Assembly: GCF_005871165.1 (NCBI RefSeq)
Contig: NZ_SWKP01000011.1
Location: forward strand, 40,735-104,734
DNA: 64,000 nt
DNA from: Maricaulis alexandrii
GTDB lineage: Bacteria > Pseudomonadota > Alphaproteobacteria > Caulobacterales > Maricaulaceae
Reading direction: 5' to 3'
The notes under the pieces are model-generated. The model did not search any database. It saw only the letters and a list, made by a program, of their open reading frames with translations, and was not told the origin of the DNA. Below, one piece after another: positions 17,939 through 26,727 of the stretch. The position numbers and the translations under genes are program-made. Within the stretch, counting starts at the first letter, position 1. Each line of letters opens with the position of its first letter.

Positions 17939-18070
17939 CGGCAAAAGCCGTGCGCTGACCGCCGGTGTCAGACCGGGATTGCGCATTTATCTGTTGTTGC
18001 TGTGCACCATGACCTGTATGCACGCCGCGCCCCGGCCTCCCGGCCGGGCGCTCGTGTAATGGAGAAGGAT

Positions 18071-20653
18071 ATGAGCAACACGCACAATTGGGTCGTCCTG
18101 AAATTCGGCGGCACCAGCGTTAAGTCGCTGGCTGATTGGCGCGTGATCTCGAAACGGATTTCAGACGTGAAGGCGGAAGGCAAACGCGTGTTTGTCGTCC
18201 ATTCCGCCGTCGCGAAAATCTCCGACCTTCTCGATGCGCTGGTGCGCAGCGCCGTGGCCGGTGACGGCGAGGCCGAGCTGGACGCGATCAAGACGCGCCA
18301 TCTGGAGCTGGCCGCCGAGCTGGGCGTTGAGGGCGAAACCCTGCTCGCCCCCTATTTCGACGAACTGACGCGCCTGCGCGCCGGCCTGTCCCTGACCGGC
18401 GATGCCAGCCCGCGCCTGAAGGCCCGGATCATGGCCCAGGGCGAGCTGATGGCGACCACGCTGGGTCAGGCCTGGCTGGCCGGTGAAGGCGTCGCCTCGC
18501 GCTGGCTGGATGCCCGCAATCATCTGGCGGCCCTGCCGGCACCGGGCGCGCGCGGCTATCTGGCCTGCGACTGTGTCCACACCGAAGACGGCAATCTGCT
18601 GGCAGAGCTGGATGGCGGGCCGGATGTCATCATCACCCAGGGCTTCATCGCCCGGCGGGAGGATGGCGACACCGCCCTGCTCGGCCGCGGCGGGTCCGAC
18701 ACGTCCGGTGCCTATTTCGCGTCGAAACTGGGCGCCGAACGGATCGAGATCTGGACCGATGTCCCCGGTTTCTTCTCGGCGGATCCGCGCCTGACGGGCG
18801 CGGCCCGCCAGATCCGGTCGCTGGCCTATGAGGAAGCCCAGGAACTGGCCTCCATGGGCGCCGGCGTCCTGCACCCGCGCGCCATTGCGCCGGTGCGCGC
18901 GGCCGGGATCGAGATGCAGGTCCTGTGCACGCATCGCCCGGAGATGAGCGGCACCACGATCACCGCCACCCCGTCGGAAGATACGCCGCGCCTCAAGGCC
19001 GTGTCGGTGAAGAATGGTGTCCGCCTGATCACGATGGAAACGGACGGAATGTGGCGGGCCTCCGGCTTCCTGGCCGAGGCCTTCGAGCCCTTCTCGCGCC
19101 ATGGCGTGTCCATCGACCTGGTCTCCACTTCGGAAACCTCGGTCACGGTCTCGCTTGATGATGATCCGGGTCTGACGCCGGACGTGATTGCGGCGCTGGA
19201 AGATGACCTCGCCAAGATCGCCCGGGTCACCCTGATCGAGAATTGCGCCGCCGTGTCCATGGTCGGCCGGGGCGTGCGCGCCCTGCTCGCCCAGCTCGGC
19301 CCGGCCATGGAGGCCTTCGCCCATTATCCGGTGCGTCTCGTCTCCCAGGCCGCCAACGACCTCAACCTCACCGTGGTGGTCGATGGCGATCAGGGCAAGC
19401 CGCTCTGCCGCCGCCTGCACGACCAGCTGATCCAACCCAAACCGATGGACAAGACCTTCGGTCCGTCCTGGCGCGAGATCGGCGAAAACCTGACCGGCAC
19501 CCAGCCGGCCGGCACGGGCACCTGGTGGCGCGAGAAGCGTCAGGCGTTGATCGATCTCTGCCCCGCCGATGGCGCGACCTATGTCTATGACCTGGACACG
19601 GTGCGCACGCGTGCCGCCGCTGTCGCCGGTCTGAAGCATCTGGATCGCGGCTGGTATGCGATGAAGGCCAATGGCCATCCCGACATGATCCGCACCGCCG
19701 TCGAGGCAGGACTGGGCGTGGAATGCGTTTCCATCAATGAGGTGAAGGCCGCGCAAGAAGCCGTGCCCGACCTCACCGTCGACCGCATCCTGTTCACGCC
19801 GAACTTCGCGCCCAAGGCGGAATATGCCCAAGCGCTGGAGATGGGTGTCCATGTCACGCTGGACGGGCTGCACCCGCTGCGGGCCTGGCCGGAGATTTTC
19901 AAGGGCCGCAAGATCACGCTTCGGATCAATCCCCAGCGTCCGGAAGGCCACCACAAGCATGTCCGCACGGCTGGTCCGGAGGCCAAGTTCGGCCTCCACG
20001 CCGCCGAGCTGGACGAGGCCAAGGCGCTCGCCGCCCAGGCCGGGGCGATCATCAATGGTCTGCACGTGCATTCCGGTTCGGGCATTTCCGATCCGGACCA
20101 TTGGCGCCGTGTCGGCCTCTTCCTGGTGGAAACAGCCCGCTCCATGCCGGATGTGGAAATCCTGGACCTGGGCGGCGGTCTCTCCGTCGACGAAGCCTCC
20201 GGTGTCCGCCGCATCGACATGGCGGCGCTGGACGCGGTGCTGGGTGATCTCAAGACCGCCCATCCGCACTACCAGTTCTGGATCGAACCCGGCCGCTACA
20301 TCTCCGCGGAATCCGGTGTCCTCCTGGCCCGGGTCACCCAGCTCAAACACACGCCGGATGCCCGTTTCGTCGGCATCAATACCGGCATGAACTCGCTGAT
20401 CCGCCCGGCGCTCTACGGGGCCCGCCACGAGATCGTGAACCTCACCCGTCTCGACGAGGACGCCACCTATATCGCTGATATTGTCGGCCCGATCTGCGAA
20501 ACCGCCGACCGCCTCGGCGCCCAGCGTCTCATGCCCGACACACAGGAAGGTGACATCATCCTGATCGCCAATGGCGGCGCCTATGGCCGCGTCATGTCGA
20601 GCTCGTACAACATGCGCGAGCCGGCCGGTGAGGCGGTGATCCCGGTGAGCTAG
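18071..20653 (+). CDS. lysAC: Bifunctional aspartate kinase / diaminopimelate decarboxylase
   Basis: This 860-residue fusion contains the first and last steps of lysine synthesis. Residues 1 to about 450 form an aspartokinase (LKFGGTSVKSLADW near the start, FGGxTS nucleotide motif, then ACT domains around SIDLVSTSETSVTVSLDD). Residues of roughly 490-860 form the PLP-dependent decarboxylase (GWYAMKANGHPDMIR with the PLP lysine, then HVHSGSGISDP and EPGRYISAESGVLL). The start is set by GGAGAAGG just upstream of 18071. The stop overlaps the convergent hydrolase gene by four bases (CTAG). Similar fusions are known in Xanthomonas relatives. Lysine feedback through the ACT domains is expected. Confidence 0.93.
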   Translation: MSNTHNWVVLKFGGTSVKSLADWRVISKRISDVKAEGKRVFVVHSAVAKISDLLDALVRSAVAGDGEAELDAIKTRHLELAAELGVEGETLLAPYFDELTRLRAGLSLTGDASPRLKARIMAQGELMATTLGQAWLAGEGVASRWLDARNHLAALPAPGARGYLACDCVHTEDGNLLAELDGGPDVIITQGFIARREDGDTALLGRGGSDTSGAYFASKLGAERIEIWTDVPGFFSADPRLTGAARQIRSLAYEEAQELASMGAGVLHPRAIAPVRAAGIEMQVLCTHRPEMSGTTITATPSEDTPRLKAVSVKNGVRLITMETDGMWRASGFLAEAFEPFSRHGVSIDLVSTSETSVTVSLDDDPGLTPDVIAALEDDLAKIARVTLIENCAAVSMVGRGVRALLAQLGPAMEAFAHYPVRLVSQAANDLNLTVVVDGDQGKPLCRRLHDQLIQPKPMDKTFGPSWREIGENLTGTQPAGTGTWWREKRQALIDLCPADGATYVYDLDTVRTRAAAVAGLKHLDRGWYAMKANGHPDMIRTAVEAGLGVECVSINEVKAAQEAVPDLTVDRILFTPNFAPKAEYAQALEMGVHVTLDGLHPLRAWPEIFKGRKITLRINPQRPEGHHKHVRTAGPEAKFGLHAAELDEAKALAAQAGAIINGLHVHSGSGISDPDHWRRVGLFLVETARSMPDVEILDLGGGLSVDEASGVRRIDMAALDAVLGDLKTAHPHYQFWIEPGRYISAESGVLLARVTQLKHTPDARFVGINTGMNSLIRPALYGARHEIVNLTRLDEDATYIADIVGPICETADRLGAQRLMPDTQEGDIILIANGGAYGRVMSSSYNMREPAGEAVIPVS

Positions 20654-21609
20654 ATCAACCGGCCCAGCAGGAAGTCGTAGGCGGCCCGGCGTTCGGCGTC
20701 GGGGAAGCTGTGACCGGCGTCCGGGGTTTTCAGGACGAGGTCGCCGCCCGGCCAGAGCGGGGTGGCGGCCTCGGCCAGTTCGCGGGCCGAGGCGCATTCG
20801 AACGTGTCGTCGCGGGTCGGCGCGGAGATGAAGAGCGGACAGGGCGCGATTGCAGCCAGGACATCGTCGAAATCGGAGGGCAGGCGATTGACGCGGGTCT
20901 CGAATTCATCGGCGATGCGCGGCATGTATTTCTCGCGCAGGGCCCAGCCGGCCAGCCCCATCGGGTGATGCCGGGCATAGCTGGAAAAGCTGGAATAGCC
21001 GGCGCTGCAGACACAGGCCGCGATGCGCGGATCGTGGGCCGCCAGGAAAAGCGCATTGCTGCCGCCCAGGGAATGCCCGATCACGCCGATCACCGGATTG
21101 TAGCGACCGGTGATCTCCTGCAGCGCATCCAGGGCGAGGATGTGATTAACCAGACCCTTCTGGGAGACGCTGGCATAGCCCCATTCCTCATAAATCCGGT
21201 CGATATCGGGCTGGTACTGGCCGAAGAGCGGATAGTCCGGCGCCAGGACGACCGCGCCCTTGCGCGCCAGTTCCAGGGCGTAGGCCAGCCCGCGATCTCC
21301 CGCCAGACCGGCCGGTTCCGCCTTGCCCAGATCCGCCGGCTCCGTGGTCTGGTGCAGGGCCAGCACCAGGGGCAGGGCCGCGATCCGGATCCCGGCCGGA
21401 TACAATAGCAGGCACGGCACTTCCTCGGGCGCATCCGCCTCGAACACGACACGTTCAACCACTATCCCGTCCAGCACGCGCTTGGCCTTGCGGGCGACCG
21501 GACTGCGGCGCGCGCGGATGCCCTCCACACGCGACCAGGTGAAGTCGGGCGCGCCGAGGATTTGTCCGAACCGTTCCAGCGGCTGACGGGCGGGGGGTTG
21601 AGTGCTCAT
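20650..21609 (-). CDS. Alpha/beta hydrolase, dienelactone-hydrolase-like
   Basis: This 319-residue alpha/beta hydrolase carries the nucleophile elbow GVIGHSLGGSNALFL, an acid in FISAPTRDDTFECA and the histidine in PDAGHSFPDAER. The order and spacing match a serine hydrolase of the dienelactone/acyl-peptide hydrolase type. The N-terminal 60 residues are an extra lid-like segment. There is no signal peptide, so it is cytoplasmic. The substrate is unknown. The ATG at 21609 is chosen because the frame upstream has no family features. It is convergent with lysAC, sharing CTAG at the two stops. Confidence 0.82.
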   Translation of the reverse strand: MSTQPPARQPLERFGQILGAPDFTWSRVEGIRARRSPVARKAKRVLDGIVVERVVFEADAPEEVPCLLLYPAGIRIAALPLVLALHQTTEPADLGKAEPAGLAGDRGLAYALELARKGAVVLAPDYPLFGQYQPDIDRIYEEWGYASVSQKGLVNHILALDALQEITGRYNPVIGVIGHSLGGSNALFLAAHDPRIAACVCSAGYSSFSSYARHHPMGLAGWALREKYMPRIADEFETRVNRLPSDFDDVLAAIAPCPLFISAPTRDDTFECASARELAEAATPLWPGGDLVLKTPDAGHSFPDAERRAAYDFLLGRLI

Positions 21610-21681
21610 GGCGCCAGCATATGCTGGAGCGCAGGGGAGAATACAGAGCGGTATCAGTAAAATGACCGCCGGGGGGATCAG

Positions 21682-22719
21682 ATGACACGGCGTTTTCCTA
21701 AACCGAATGACCGGTTCCGCTACATGCTGACACGGGCGCCGGTCTGGCGGCTCCTGCTCTATTATGTCCTGGTCAATCTGCTGATCGCTGCCCTTCTGGC
21801 GGCCCTGACGCCCGTTCTCGCAACACTCGCAGCGGACACGGTCGGCGGCCCGGTCCGCACCGGCCCGCCCGGAGAGCTGATTGTCGGTTATCTGGCCCTG
21901 CTGGTCGGACAGGACTGGCCAGCCTCGGGCGTGACCGCCTTTTCCGGCTTTGCGGCCTTGCAGGCGGCCACGGGCATTATCGGCATCATCCTGCCCGCCA
22001 TGCTGCTCGGGGCCGTGGTCTTCCGGGTGATGACGCCGAAGTCCGACCTGGTGGAATTCGAGCCGCACCTCTTCATCGAGGATGCCACGCCAGGCTCTGC
22101 GGCAGAGGGGCCGGCTGGTCTGGTCTCCACCTTCCACATCAGCACGCCCGTGCGCTGCTTCGACCTGTCGGTGACGCTCCACCTGAAATATTTCAAGCGC
22201 AACAAGCGCGGCCAGCCGAATGAGGAAGAACGCTTCCCCTGGCATTCGGTCACGCTAGGCACCGGCCTGACCGGCGGCGACAATCTCGCCTTGCCCTATG
22301 ACCTGATCCCGACCCGTTTCCGGACCCAGGCCCAGATTTTCCGCGACCCGGACGCCTTCGAGGCCGCCGTCGCTTCGACCGGCCAGCAGAACCTGCCCCT
22401 GATCCTGATCGAGGACGGCCGTATCAGCCATGTCTATGTCGATGGCCGCAATCTGCGCCGCCAGGATGAGGACAGCGAGGACCATTGCGACCTCATGGTG
22501 GTCGTCCATGGCAGCCTGCCCGATGCCCAGGCCGAGCTGATGGAAGTCCATCGCTATGACCTGTTCCGCGATTTTCGGGACACGGCGGATCTGTCCAAGG
22601 CCTTCGAGGTGGAATATGTCCGCCGCACGGATGACTATTATGTCTCCAAGCTGCGGGATCGTCGCCGGAACTGGCTCTGGAGCCTGATCCGGCGCCTGCG
22701 CGGACCGCGTCATTTCTAG
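21682..22719 (+). CDS. Kir-like two-helix membrane protein lacking a recognisable K+ filter
   Basis: This 345-residue protein has a membrane helix near residues 25-52 and a second near 92-118 (GIIGIILPAMLLGAVVFRVM). A large cytoplasmic C-terminal domain rich in beta strands follows (PHLFIEDATP through FRTQAQIFRDP). This layout resembles inward-rectifier-type bacterial channels, in which the second helix runs into VFRV and a beta-sandwich. However, the pore region between the helices (GVTAFSGFAALQAATG) has no TxGYG selectivity motif. The assignment to the Kir fold is therefore tentative. The ribosome site is GGGGGGA just upstream. The C-terminal end is basic (RDRRRNWLWSLIRRLRGPRHF). Confidence 0.55.
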   Translation: MTRRFPKPNDRFRYMLTRAPVWRLLLYYVLVNLLIAALLAALTPVLATLAADTVGGPVRTGPPGELIVGYLALLVGQDWPASGVTAFSGFAALQAATGIIGIILPAMLLGAVVFRVMTPKSDLVEFEPHLFIEDATPGSAAEGPAGLVSTFHISTPVRCFDLSVTLHLKYFKRNKRGQPNEEERFPWHSVTLGTGLTGGDNLALPYDLIPTRFRTQAQIFRDPDAFEAAVASTGQQNLPLILIEDGRISHVYVDGRNLRRQDEDSEDHCDLMVVVHGSLPDAQAELMEVHRYDLFRDFRDTADLSKAFEVEYVRRTDDYYVSKLRDRRRNWLWSLIRRLRGPRHF

Positions 22720-22811
22720 CAAAACAGGGCCCCGTGGCGGCAGAAAATTTCTTGCCTCACCGCATTCCCTTGTTAGCGTGGGAGAATTCACGTGTTGGGA
22801 AGGGCGTTCAC

Positions 22812-23117
22812 ATGTACGGGCTGATCGGGAAATTTACCGCTGTCAAAGGCGAGCGCGACGCGCTCATGGCCATTTTGGCCGAAGGCATGAAGGACATGCC
22901 CGGCTGCCATTCCTACGTCATCGCCCGCGATCCGTCCGACGCGAACGCCATCTGGATCACGGAAGTCTGGGACAGCGCCGACCACCACCAGGCCTCGCTC
23001 CAGCTTGCCTCCGTCCAGGCTGCCATCGCCAAGGGCCGCCCCCTGATCGCCGGCATGGACCGCATCGCCGAAACGATCCCGCACAGCGGGATCGGTCTGG
23101 CAGTGGAGCCGATCTGA
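22812..23117 (+). CDS. Antibiotic biosynthesis monooxygenase (ABM) domain protein
   Basis: This small protein of 101 residues has the ABM ferredoxin-like fold. It begins MYGLIGKFTAVKGERDALMA, with IWITEVWDSADHHQASLQLA at the second strand and helix. Such proteins are usually dimeric quinol or heme-type monooxygenases or have uncharacterised roles. No secondary-metabolite cluster is nearby, so the family name should not be taken to mean antibiotic synthesis. The ATG at 22812 is preceded by GGGAAGGG. Confidence 0.85.
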   Translation: MYGLIGKFTAVKGERDALMAILAEGMKDMPGCHSYVIARDPSDANAIWITEVWDSADHHQASLQLASVQAAIAKGRPLIAGMDRIAETIPHSGIGLAVEPI

Positions 23118-23129
23118 TCCGACCCGGCC

Positions 23130-23576
23130 TCAGTGGCAGCTCTTTCCGTGCGCGGCCAGGCGCCAGTAGTTATAGGGCAGCGGCGCGAGGAAACCGGCCA
23201 CCAGCATGATCGGGATCACCCACCAGGTCAGCTTGGCCCCGCCGGTCAGCCAGACATCGACCGCATTCATCACCGCTTCCATGGCGATCATGGAGATGAA
23301 GGACATGCCGATCGCGGTCTTGAAAGCGACGGCCAACTCCATCTGGCGTGACATGATCCAGGTCTCCAGCGCGATCGAGGTCGCCAGGCCGTTGATGATG
23401 GCCAGTGTCATGATGGCGAGGGTCGGCCAGGGAATGCCCGTCACCTGGAAAAAGGCAATCGTCCCGAAATCACCGATCGAGCAGCCCAAAAGGCACCACG
23501 CCGTATTGGTCGAAGCCCGGCGCCAGTCCGGCAGGGATTGCCAGAAGCGCGGTTGTGTCAGTGTGGAGGCGGCCAT
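23130..23576 (-). CDS. DUF4396 membrane protein under a CueR-type promoter
   Basis: This 148-residue protein is predicted to have four membrane helices and belongs to DUF4396. WCLLGCSIGDFGTIAFF near the N-terminus gives a pair of cysteines (residues 28 and 32). The tail AAHGKSCH at the end could form a metal site together with the C-terminal histidines; this is inference. It is divergent from cueR, with the canonical copper promoter for its own transcription in the gap. AGAAGGAGA is the ribosome site. The function is unknown; its promoter suggests copper or another soft-metal stress role. Confidence 0.8.
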   Translation of the reverse strand: MAASTLTQPRFWQSLPDWRRASTNTAWCLLGCSIGDFGTIAFFQVTGIPWPTLAIMTLAIINGLATSIALETWIMSRQMELAVAFKTAIGMSFISMIAMEAVMNAVDVWLTGGAKLTWWVIPIMLVAGFLAPLPYNYWRLAAHGKSCH

Positions 23577-23607
23577 GTCAGTCTCCTTCTTGCGGCGTCC
23601 ACCCGAA

Positions 23608-23638
23608 CACCTAATCTTTCCAGCAGGGGGAAGGTCAA
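23608..23638 (-). promoter_or_regulatory. CueR-type promoter/operator of the DUF4396 gene
   Basis: On the minus strand, -35 TTGACC (23638-23633) is followed by a 19-base spacer and -10 TAGGTG (23613-23608). The spacer holds the CueR dyad CCTTCCCCCTGCTGGAAAG, nearly the same as the E. coli copA site, CCTTCCCCTTGCTGGAAGG. The long 19-base spacing is the hallmark of MerR-family activated promoters. The -35 end is 11 bases from the cueR start codon. Confidence 0.85.
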
Positions 23639-23648
23639 GGAGACCGGT

Positions 23649-24032
23649 ATGAAGATTTCACACGCTGCCCGTCAGGCCGGACTGCCGGTCAAGACCGTCC
23701 GCTATTACGCCGATATCGGCCTGGTGAAGCCGGCCGGCCGGTCGATGTCCGGATATCGGGAGTATGATGAGGCGGGCCTGGCCAAGCTGGGCTTTGTGCG
23801 CCGCGCCCGGGAATTCGGCTTCTCCATCGAGGAGTGCCGGGAATTGCTCTCGCTCTATGAAGACCGGGACCGGGCCAGCAGCGATGTCCGCACCATCGCC
23901 TCCGCCCATCTCGCAGAAATCGAGGAAAAACAACGCCAGCTCGCCGCCTTGCGGGACGAACTGGCGTATCTGGTCAAGACCTGCCAGGGCAATGACCGCC
24001 CCGATTGCCCGATCCTGGACCGGCTGGGCTGA
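23649..24032 (+). CDS. cueR: CueR-type MerR family copper-responsive regulator
   Basis: This 127-residue regulator has an N-terminal winged helix (MKISHAARQAGLPVKTVRYY), a dimerisation coiled coil, and a C-terminal metal loop KTCQGNDRPDCPIL. The cysteine spacing and sequence match the Cu(I)/Ag(I)/Au(I) loop of CueR (CPGDDSADCPI in E. coli). The ribosome site AAGGAGA is seven bases before the ATG and lies next to the operator, so cueR is probably autoregulated through the shared gap. The visible target is the divergent DUF4396 gene. No copA ATPase lies in the window. Confidence 0.92.
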   Translation: MKISHAARQAGLPVKTVRYYADIGLVKPAGRSMSGYREYDEAGLAKLGFVRRAREFGFSIEECRELLSLYEDRDRASSDVRTIASAHLAEIEEKQRQLAALRDELAYLVKTCQGNDRPDCPILDRLG

Positions 24033-24044
24033 CGCCCCGGCGGT

Positions 24045-25076
24045 TTACTCCGCCGGTTCGGCGTCTTTCTTCTTCATCTTGTCGAACATGCCCCAGACGC
24101 CGTCATCGCCGTGCCAGTCGCCCTTGGTGGCGCCCTTGGAGTATTCAGTGGCACGGGCCTCGAAGAAGTTGGCGTGCTCGACCCCGTTGAGGATTTCCGT
24201 CAGCCACGGGATCGGGTGTTCCTTGACGCCATAGATCTCCGGCAGTTTCAGCTGCTTCATGCGCCAGTCGGCGATATAGCGGATGTATTGCTTGATATCG
24301 TCCGGCGTCATGCCTTCCACCTCGCCGGCCTCGAAGGCCAGTTCGATGAATTTGTCTTCCAGCTTCACCACGGTCTGGCAGCAATCGGCGATGTCGTCCT
24401 TCACCGCCTGGGTCAGCGCCCCGGTCTCTTCGGCGAAGGTGTGGAACATCTTCATCATGCCCTCGCAGTGCAGCGATTCATCGCGCACCGACCAGGACAC
24501 GATCTGGCCCATCCCCTTCATCTTGTTGAAGCGCGGGAAGTTCATCAGCATCGCGAAGGAGGCGAAGAGTTGCAGGCCCTCGGTAAAGCCGCCGAACACC
24601 GCCATCGAGGTGAGGACATCCTTCTCGGTCTCAACGCCGAACTTGCCCAGATAGTCGTGCTTGGCCGCCATTTCCTCGTACTCCATGAAGGCGGAGAATT
24701 CGGAATCGGGCATGCCGATGGTTTCCAGCAGGAGGGCGTAGGCCGCGATGTGCACCGTCTCCATATTGGAGAAGGCGGACAGCATCATGCGCACTTCAAC
24801 CGGCTTGAAGAGCGGCATGTAGTTTTCCATGTAATTCGCGCCGACCTCGACATCGGACTGCGTGAAGAAGCGGAAGATCTGCGTCAGCAGATTGCGCTCC
24901 TTGTCCGTCAGCTTGGTCGCCCAGTCCTTGCAGTCCTCGCCCAGCGGCACTTCTTCCGGCAGCCAGTGAACCTGCTGCTGGCGCTGCCAGAACTCATAGG
25001 CCCACGGATAGCGGAAGGGCTTGTAGGAATGGCTGGGACGAAGAAGTCCGGGAATCTCAAGCGTCGAATTGGACAT
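24045..25076 (-). CDS. nrdB: Class Ia ribonucleotide reductase beta subunit NrdB
   Basis: This 343-residue radical-generating subunit has the iron and tyrosine block FSNMETVHIAAYALLLETIG, where E, H and the Y four residues later match the Y122-type radical site. Later ligand helices include WSVRDESLHCEGMMKMFHTF. The C-terminal tail is short and acidic. It has no fused ATP-cone at the N-terminus, unlike NrdB variants that carry one. It is separated from nrdA by two unrelated genes, so the two are not a simple operon. Its promoter carries a perfect NrdR box (25131-25146). Confidence 0.95.
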   Translation of the reverse strand: MSNSTLEIPGLLRPSHSYKPFRYPWAYEFWQRQQQVHWLPEEVPLGEDCKDWATKLTDKERNLLTQIFRFFTQSDVEVGANYMENYMPLFKPVEVRMMLSAFSNMETVHIAAYALLLETIGMPDSEFSAFMEYEEMAAKHDYLGKFGVETEKDVLTSMAVFGGFTEGLQLFASFAMLMNFPRFNKMKGMGQIVSWSVRDESLHCEGMMKMFHTFAEETGALTQAVKDDIADCCQTVVKLEDKFIELAFEAGEVEGMTPDDIKQYIRYIADWRMKQLKLPEIYGVKEHPIPWLTEILNGVEHANFFEARATEYSKGATKGDWHGDDGVWGMFDKMKKKDAEPAE

Positions 25077-25130
25077 GGTGACAGCCTTCTTGATGCGCCG
25101 GTGCGGCCGGTCGGAGAATCATTATCGAGA

Positions 25131-25146
25131 ACACAACATATTGTGT
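25131..25146 (-). promoter_or_regulatory. NrdR box upstream of nrdB
   Basis: The 16-base palindrome ACACAACATATTGTGT fits the NrdR-box consensus (acaCwAtATaTwGtgt) almost completely. It lies about 55 bases upstream of the nrdB start. A partner box about three helical turns away was looked for and is at best very degenerate. Confidence 0.78.
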
Positions 25147-25247
25147 TCAAGCTTACCGAAACGTCTACAGCTTGATGCGCCTTTGACGGACCGGACCTGT
25201 GGAGAGTGCGCGATTCGCGAGGTTTCAGCCATGCTTGGCTGACGCGT

Positions 25248-26705
25248 CTATTCCACCGGCGCTGTGTAGAGCTGAAGGTCGGACTGTTCCAGCAGGAAAC
25301 CCGCCCGCATGACATGGGTGAGATCACGCATGTTCGCGATATCCGCCCTCGGGTCGGACGACAGCACGATCAGGTCAGCCAGCTTGCCCGCTTCCAGCGT
25401 TCCGAACCGGTCCGCCATCCCCATCGCATCAGCTCCGGCGCGGGTGGACATCTCGATGATGGCGCTGGCCGGCAAGCCGGCGGCCTGCATGGCCTCCATT
25501 TCCGGATTGATGGCAGCGCCGTGCAGGGTCAGCGGATTGCCGCTATCGGTCGAGGTGACGATCCGGACACCGGCCTCGTAAACGGCAAGGAGATTGGCCT
25601 GCATGATGTCCATTTCTTCCATGTAGTCGGCCCGGCGCTGCGCGATATCCTCGGCCGAGAGCTGGCCCGCGAAATCCTCATAGGCCGCGATATTGGAGAT
25701 CCGGTCCCGCAGGGCCGCGTCGACACAGCCGTTGGGGTCATCAATCACTGACACGTTCTGCTCGGAGGCCGCGATGACCGCCTCATTCCAGTTCCCGCCC
25801 ACGATCAGGGTCGGAGCATAAAACGTGTCATTGGCGATCAGGAGATCGAGAAACTCCTGGTCCACCGGCTGATCTCCAACCGAGTGGACCAGCATGAAGG
25901 CGCCCGCCCGAAGGGCGAGCTTGGCCTCGCGCAGATCGGTGGCGTGGACCAGAAGGGGCAGACCTGCCGCGTCTGCCGCTTCGCCGGCCGCCATCAGCAG
26001 GGCATCGAGCCGCTCCGCATCATCCGGATCAGGCCGCAGATACCAGACCTTGACCGCCTGCGCGCCGATCGACTGGAGAAAGGCGATATCCTCGGCGATA
26101 TCGGCTTCGCTCTGCATGGGCAGGAAGACCGGCTGGTCCGCCAGCATGCCGACCATGAAGGGCGCGTTGTAGTCGACATGGGTGATCAGCGGCCCGGCGG
26201 CGCGGACATGGGCCCGGTCGGGACGGTCCGTATCCGTCGCCTGCTCATCGGTCACCGTCCAGACGGCGCCGCCGACGTCATAAACAGCGGTGATCCCGCT
26301 GCACAGGAAGGCGCGGTGCCACCGGCCCGGATCATCCCACAGATATTGGATCGTTTCGTCATAGGGATAGACATCGGTCGCCAGCGCTTCGGGGCGACCG
26401 TCGAGCCAGCCGGTCTGGTCGAAATGGACATGGGCGTCCACCAGGCCCGGCGTGATGAAGTGTCCGGTCAAATCCGTGCGCGGCGTTCCGTCCGGCACCG
26501 GGCAGTCCGCCGCCGAGCCGACACAGGCCAGCTCGTCACCGCGCACCAGGACCACGCCATCCTCGAAGGCCGGCCCGCCCGTCCCGTCGATCACCGTCGC
26601 GCCGGTCAGGGCCATCAGCCCGGTCTCGGGATCCGGTCCGGAACCGCCGCATCCGGCAAGAATGAGACCCGTCAGGGCTGCGCCCAGTGTTCGAACTGAC
26701 GTCAT
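25248..26705 (-). CDS. Amidohydrolase lipoprotein
   Basis: This 485-residue protein has a lipoprotein signal peptide (TLGAALTGLILAGC), so it is predicted to be membrane-anchored in the periplasm. Metal-dependent amidohydrolase motifs are present: the HxH of ITPGLVDAHVHFDQTG, later histidines in LLVHATDLREA and LVHSVGDQPVD, the aspartate of TSTDSGNPLTLHG, and the C-terminal GTLEAGKLADLIVLSSDP. The substrate is unknown; related secreted enzymes include imidazolonepropionase-like and prolidase-like proteins. It sits between nrdB and the LpxR-like gene and is read in the same direction. Confidence 0.88.
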   Translation of the reverse strand: MTSVRTLGAALTGLILAGCGGSGPDPETGLMALTGATVIDGTGGPAFEDGVVLVRGDELACVGSAADCPVPDGTPRTDLTGHFITPGLVDAHVHFDQTGWLDGRPEALATDVYPYDETIQYLWDDPGRWHRAFLCSGITAVYDVGGAVWTVTDEQATDTDRPDRAHVRAAGPLITHVDYNAPFMVGMLADQPVFLPMQSEADIAEDIAFLQSIGAQAVKVWYLRPDPDDAERLDALLMAAGEAADAAGLPLLVHATDLREAKLALRAGAFMLVHSVGDQPVDQEFLDLLIANDTFYAPTLIVGGNWNEAVIAASEQNVSVIDDPNGCVDAALRDRISNIAAYEDFAGQLSAEDIAQRRADYMEEMDIMQANLLAVYEAGVRIVTSTDSGNPLTLHGAAINPEMEAMQAAGLPASAIIEMSTRAGADAMGMADRFGTLEAGKLADLIVLSSDPRADIANMRDLTHVMRAGFLLEQSDLQLYTAPVE

Positions 26706-26727
26706 GGCGAATTCCCCAAGTGAAAGC

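Noticed and set aside
17939..18070. Possible lysine riboswitch before lysAC
   Set aside because: The leader is too short (132 bases between genes) and no lysine-riboswitch core was visible.
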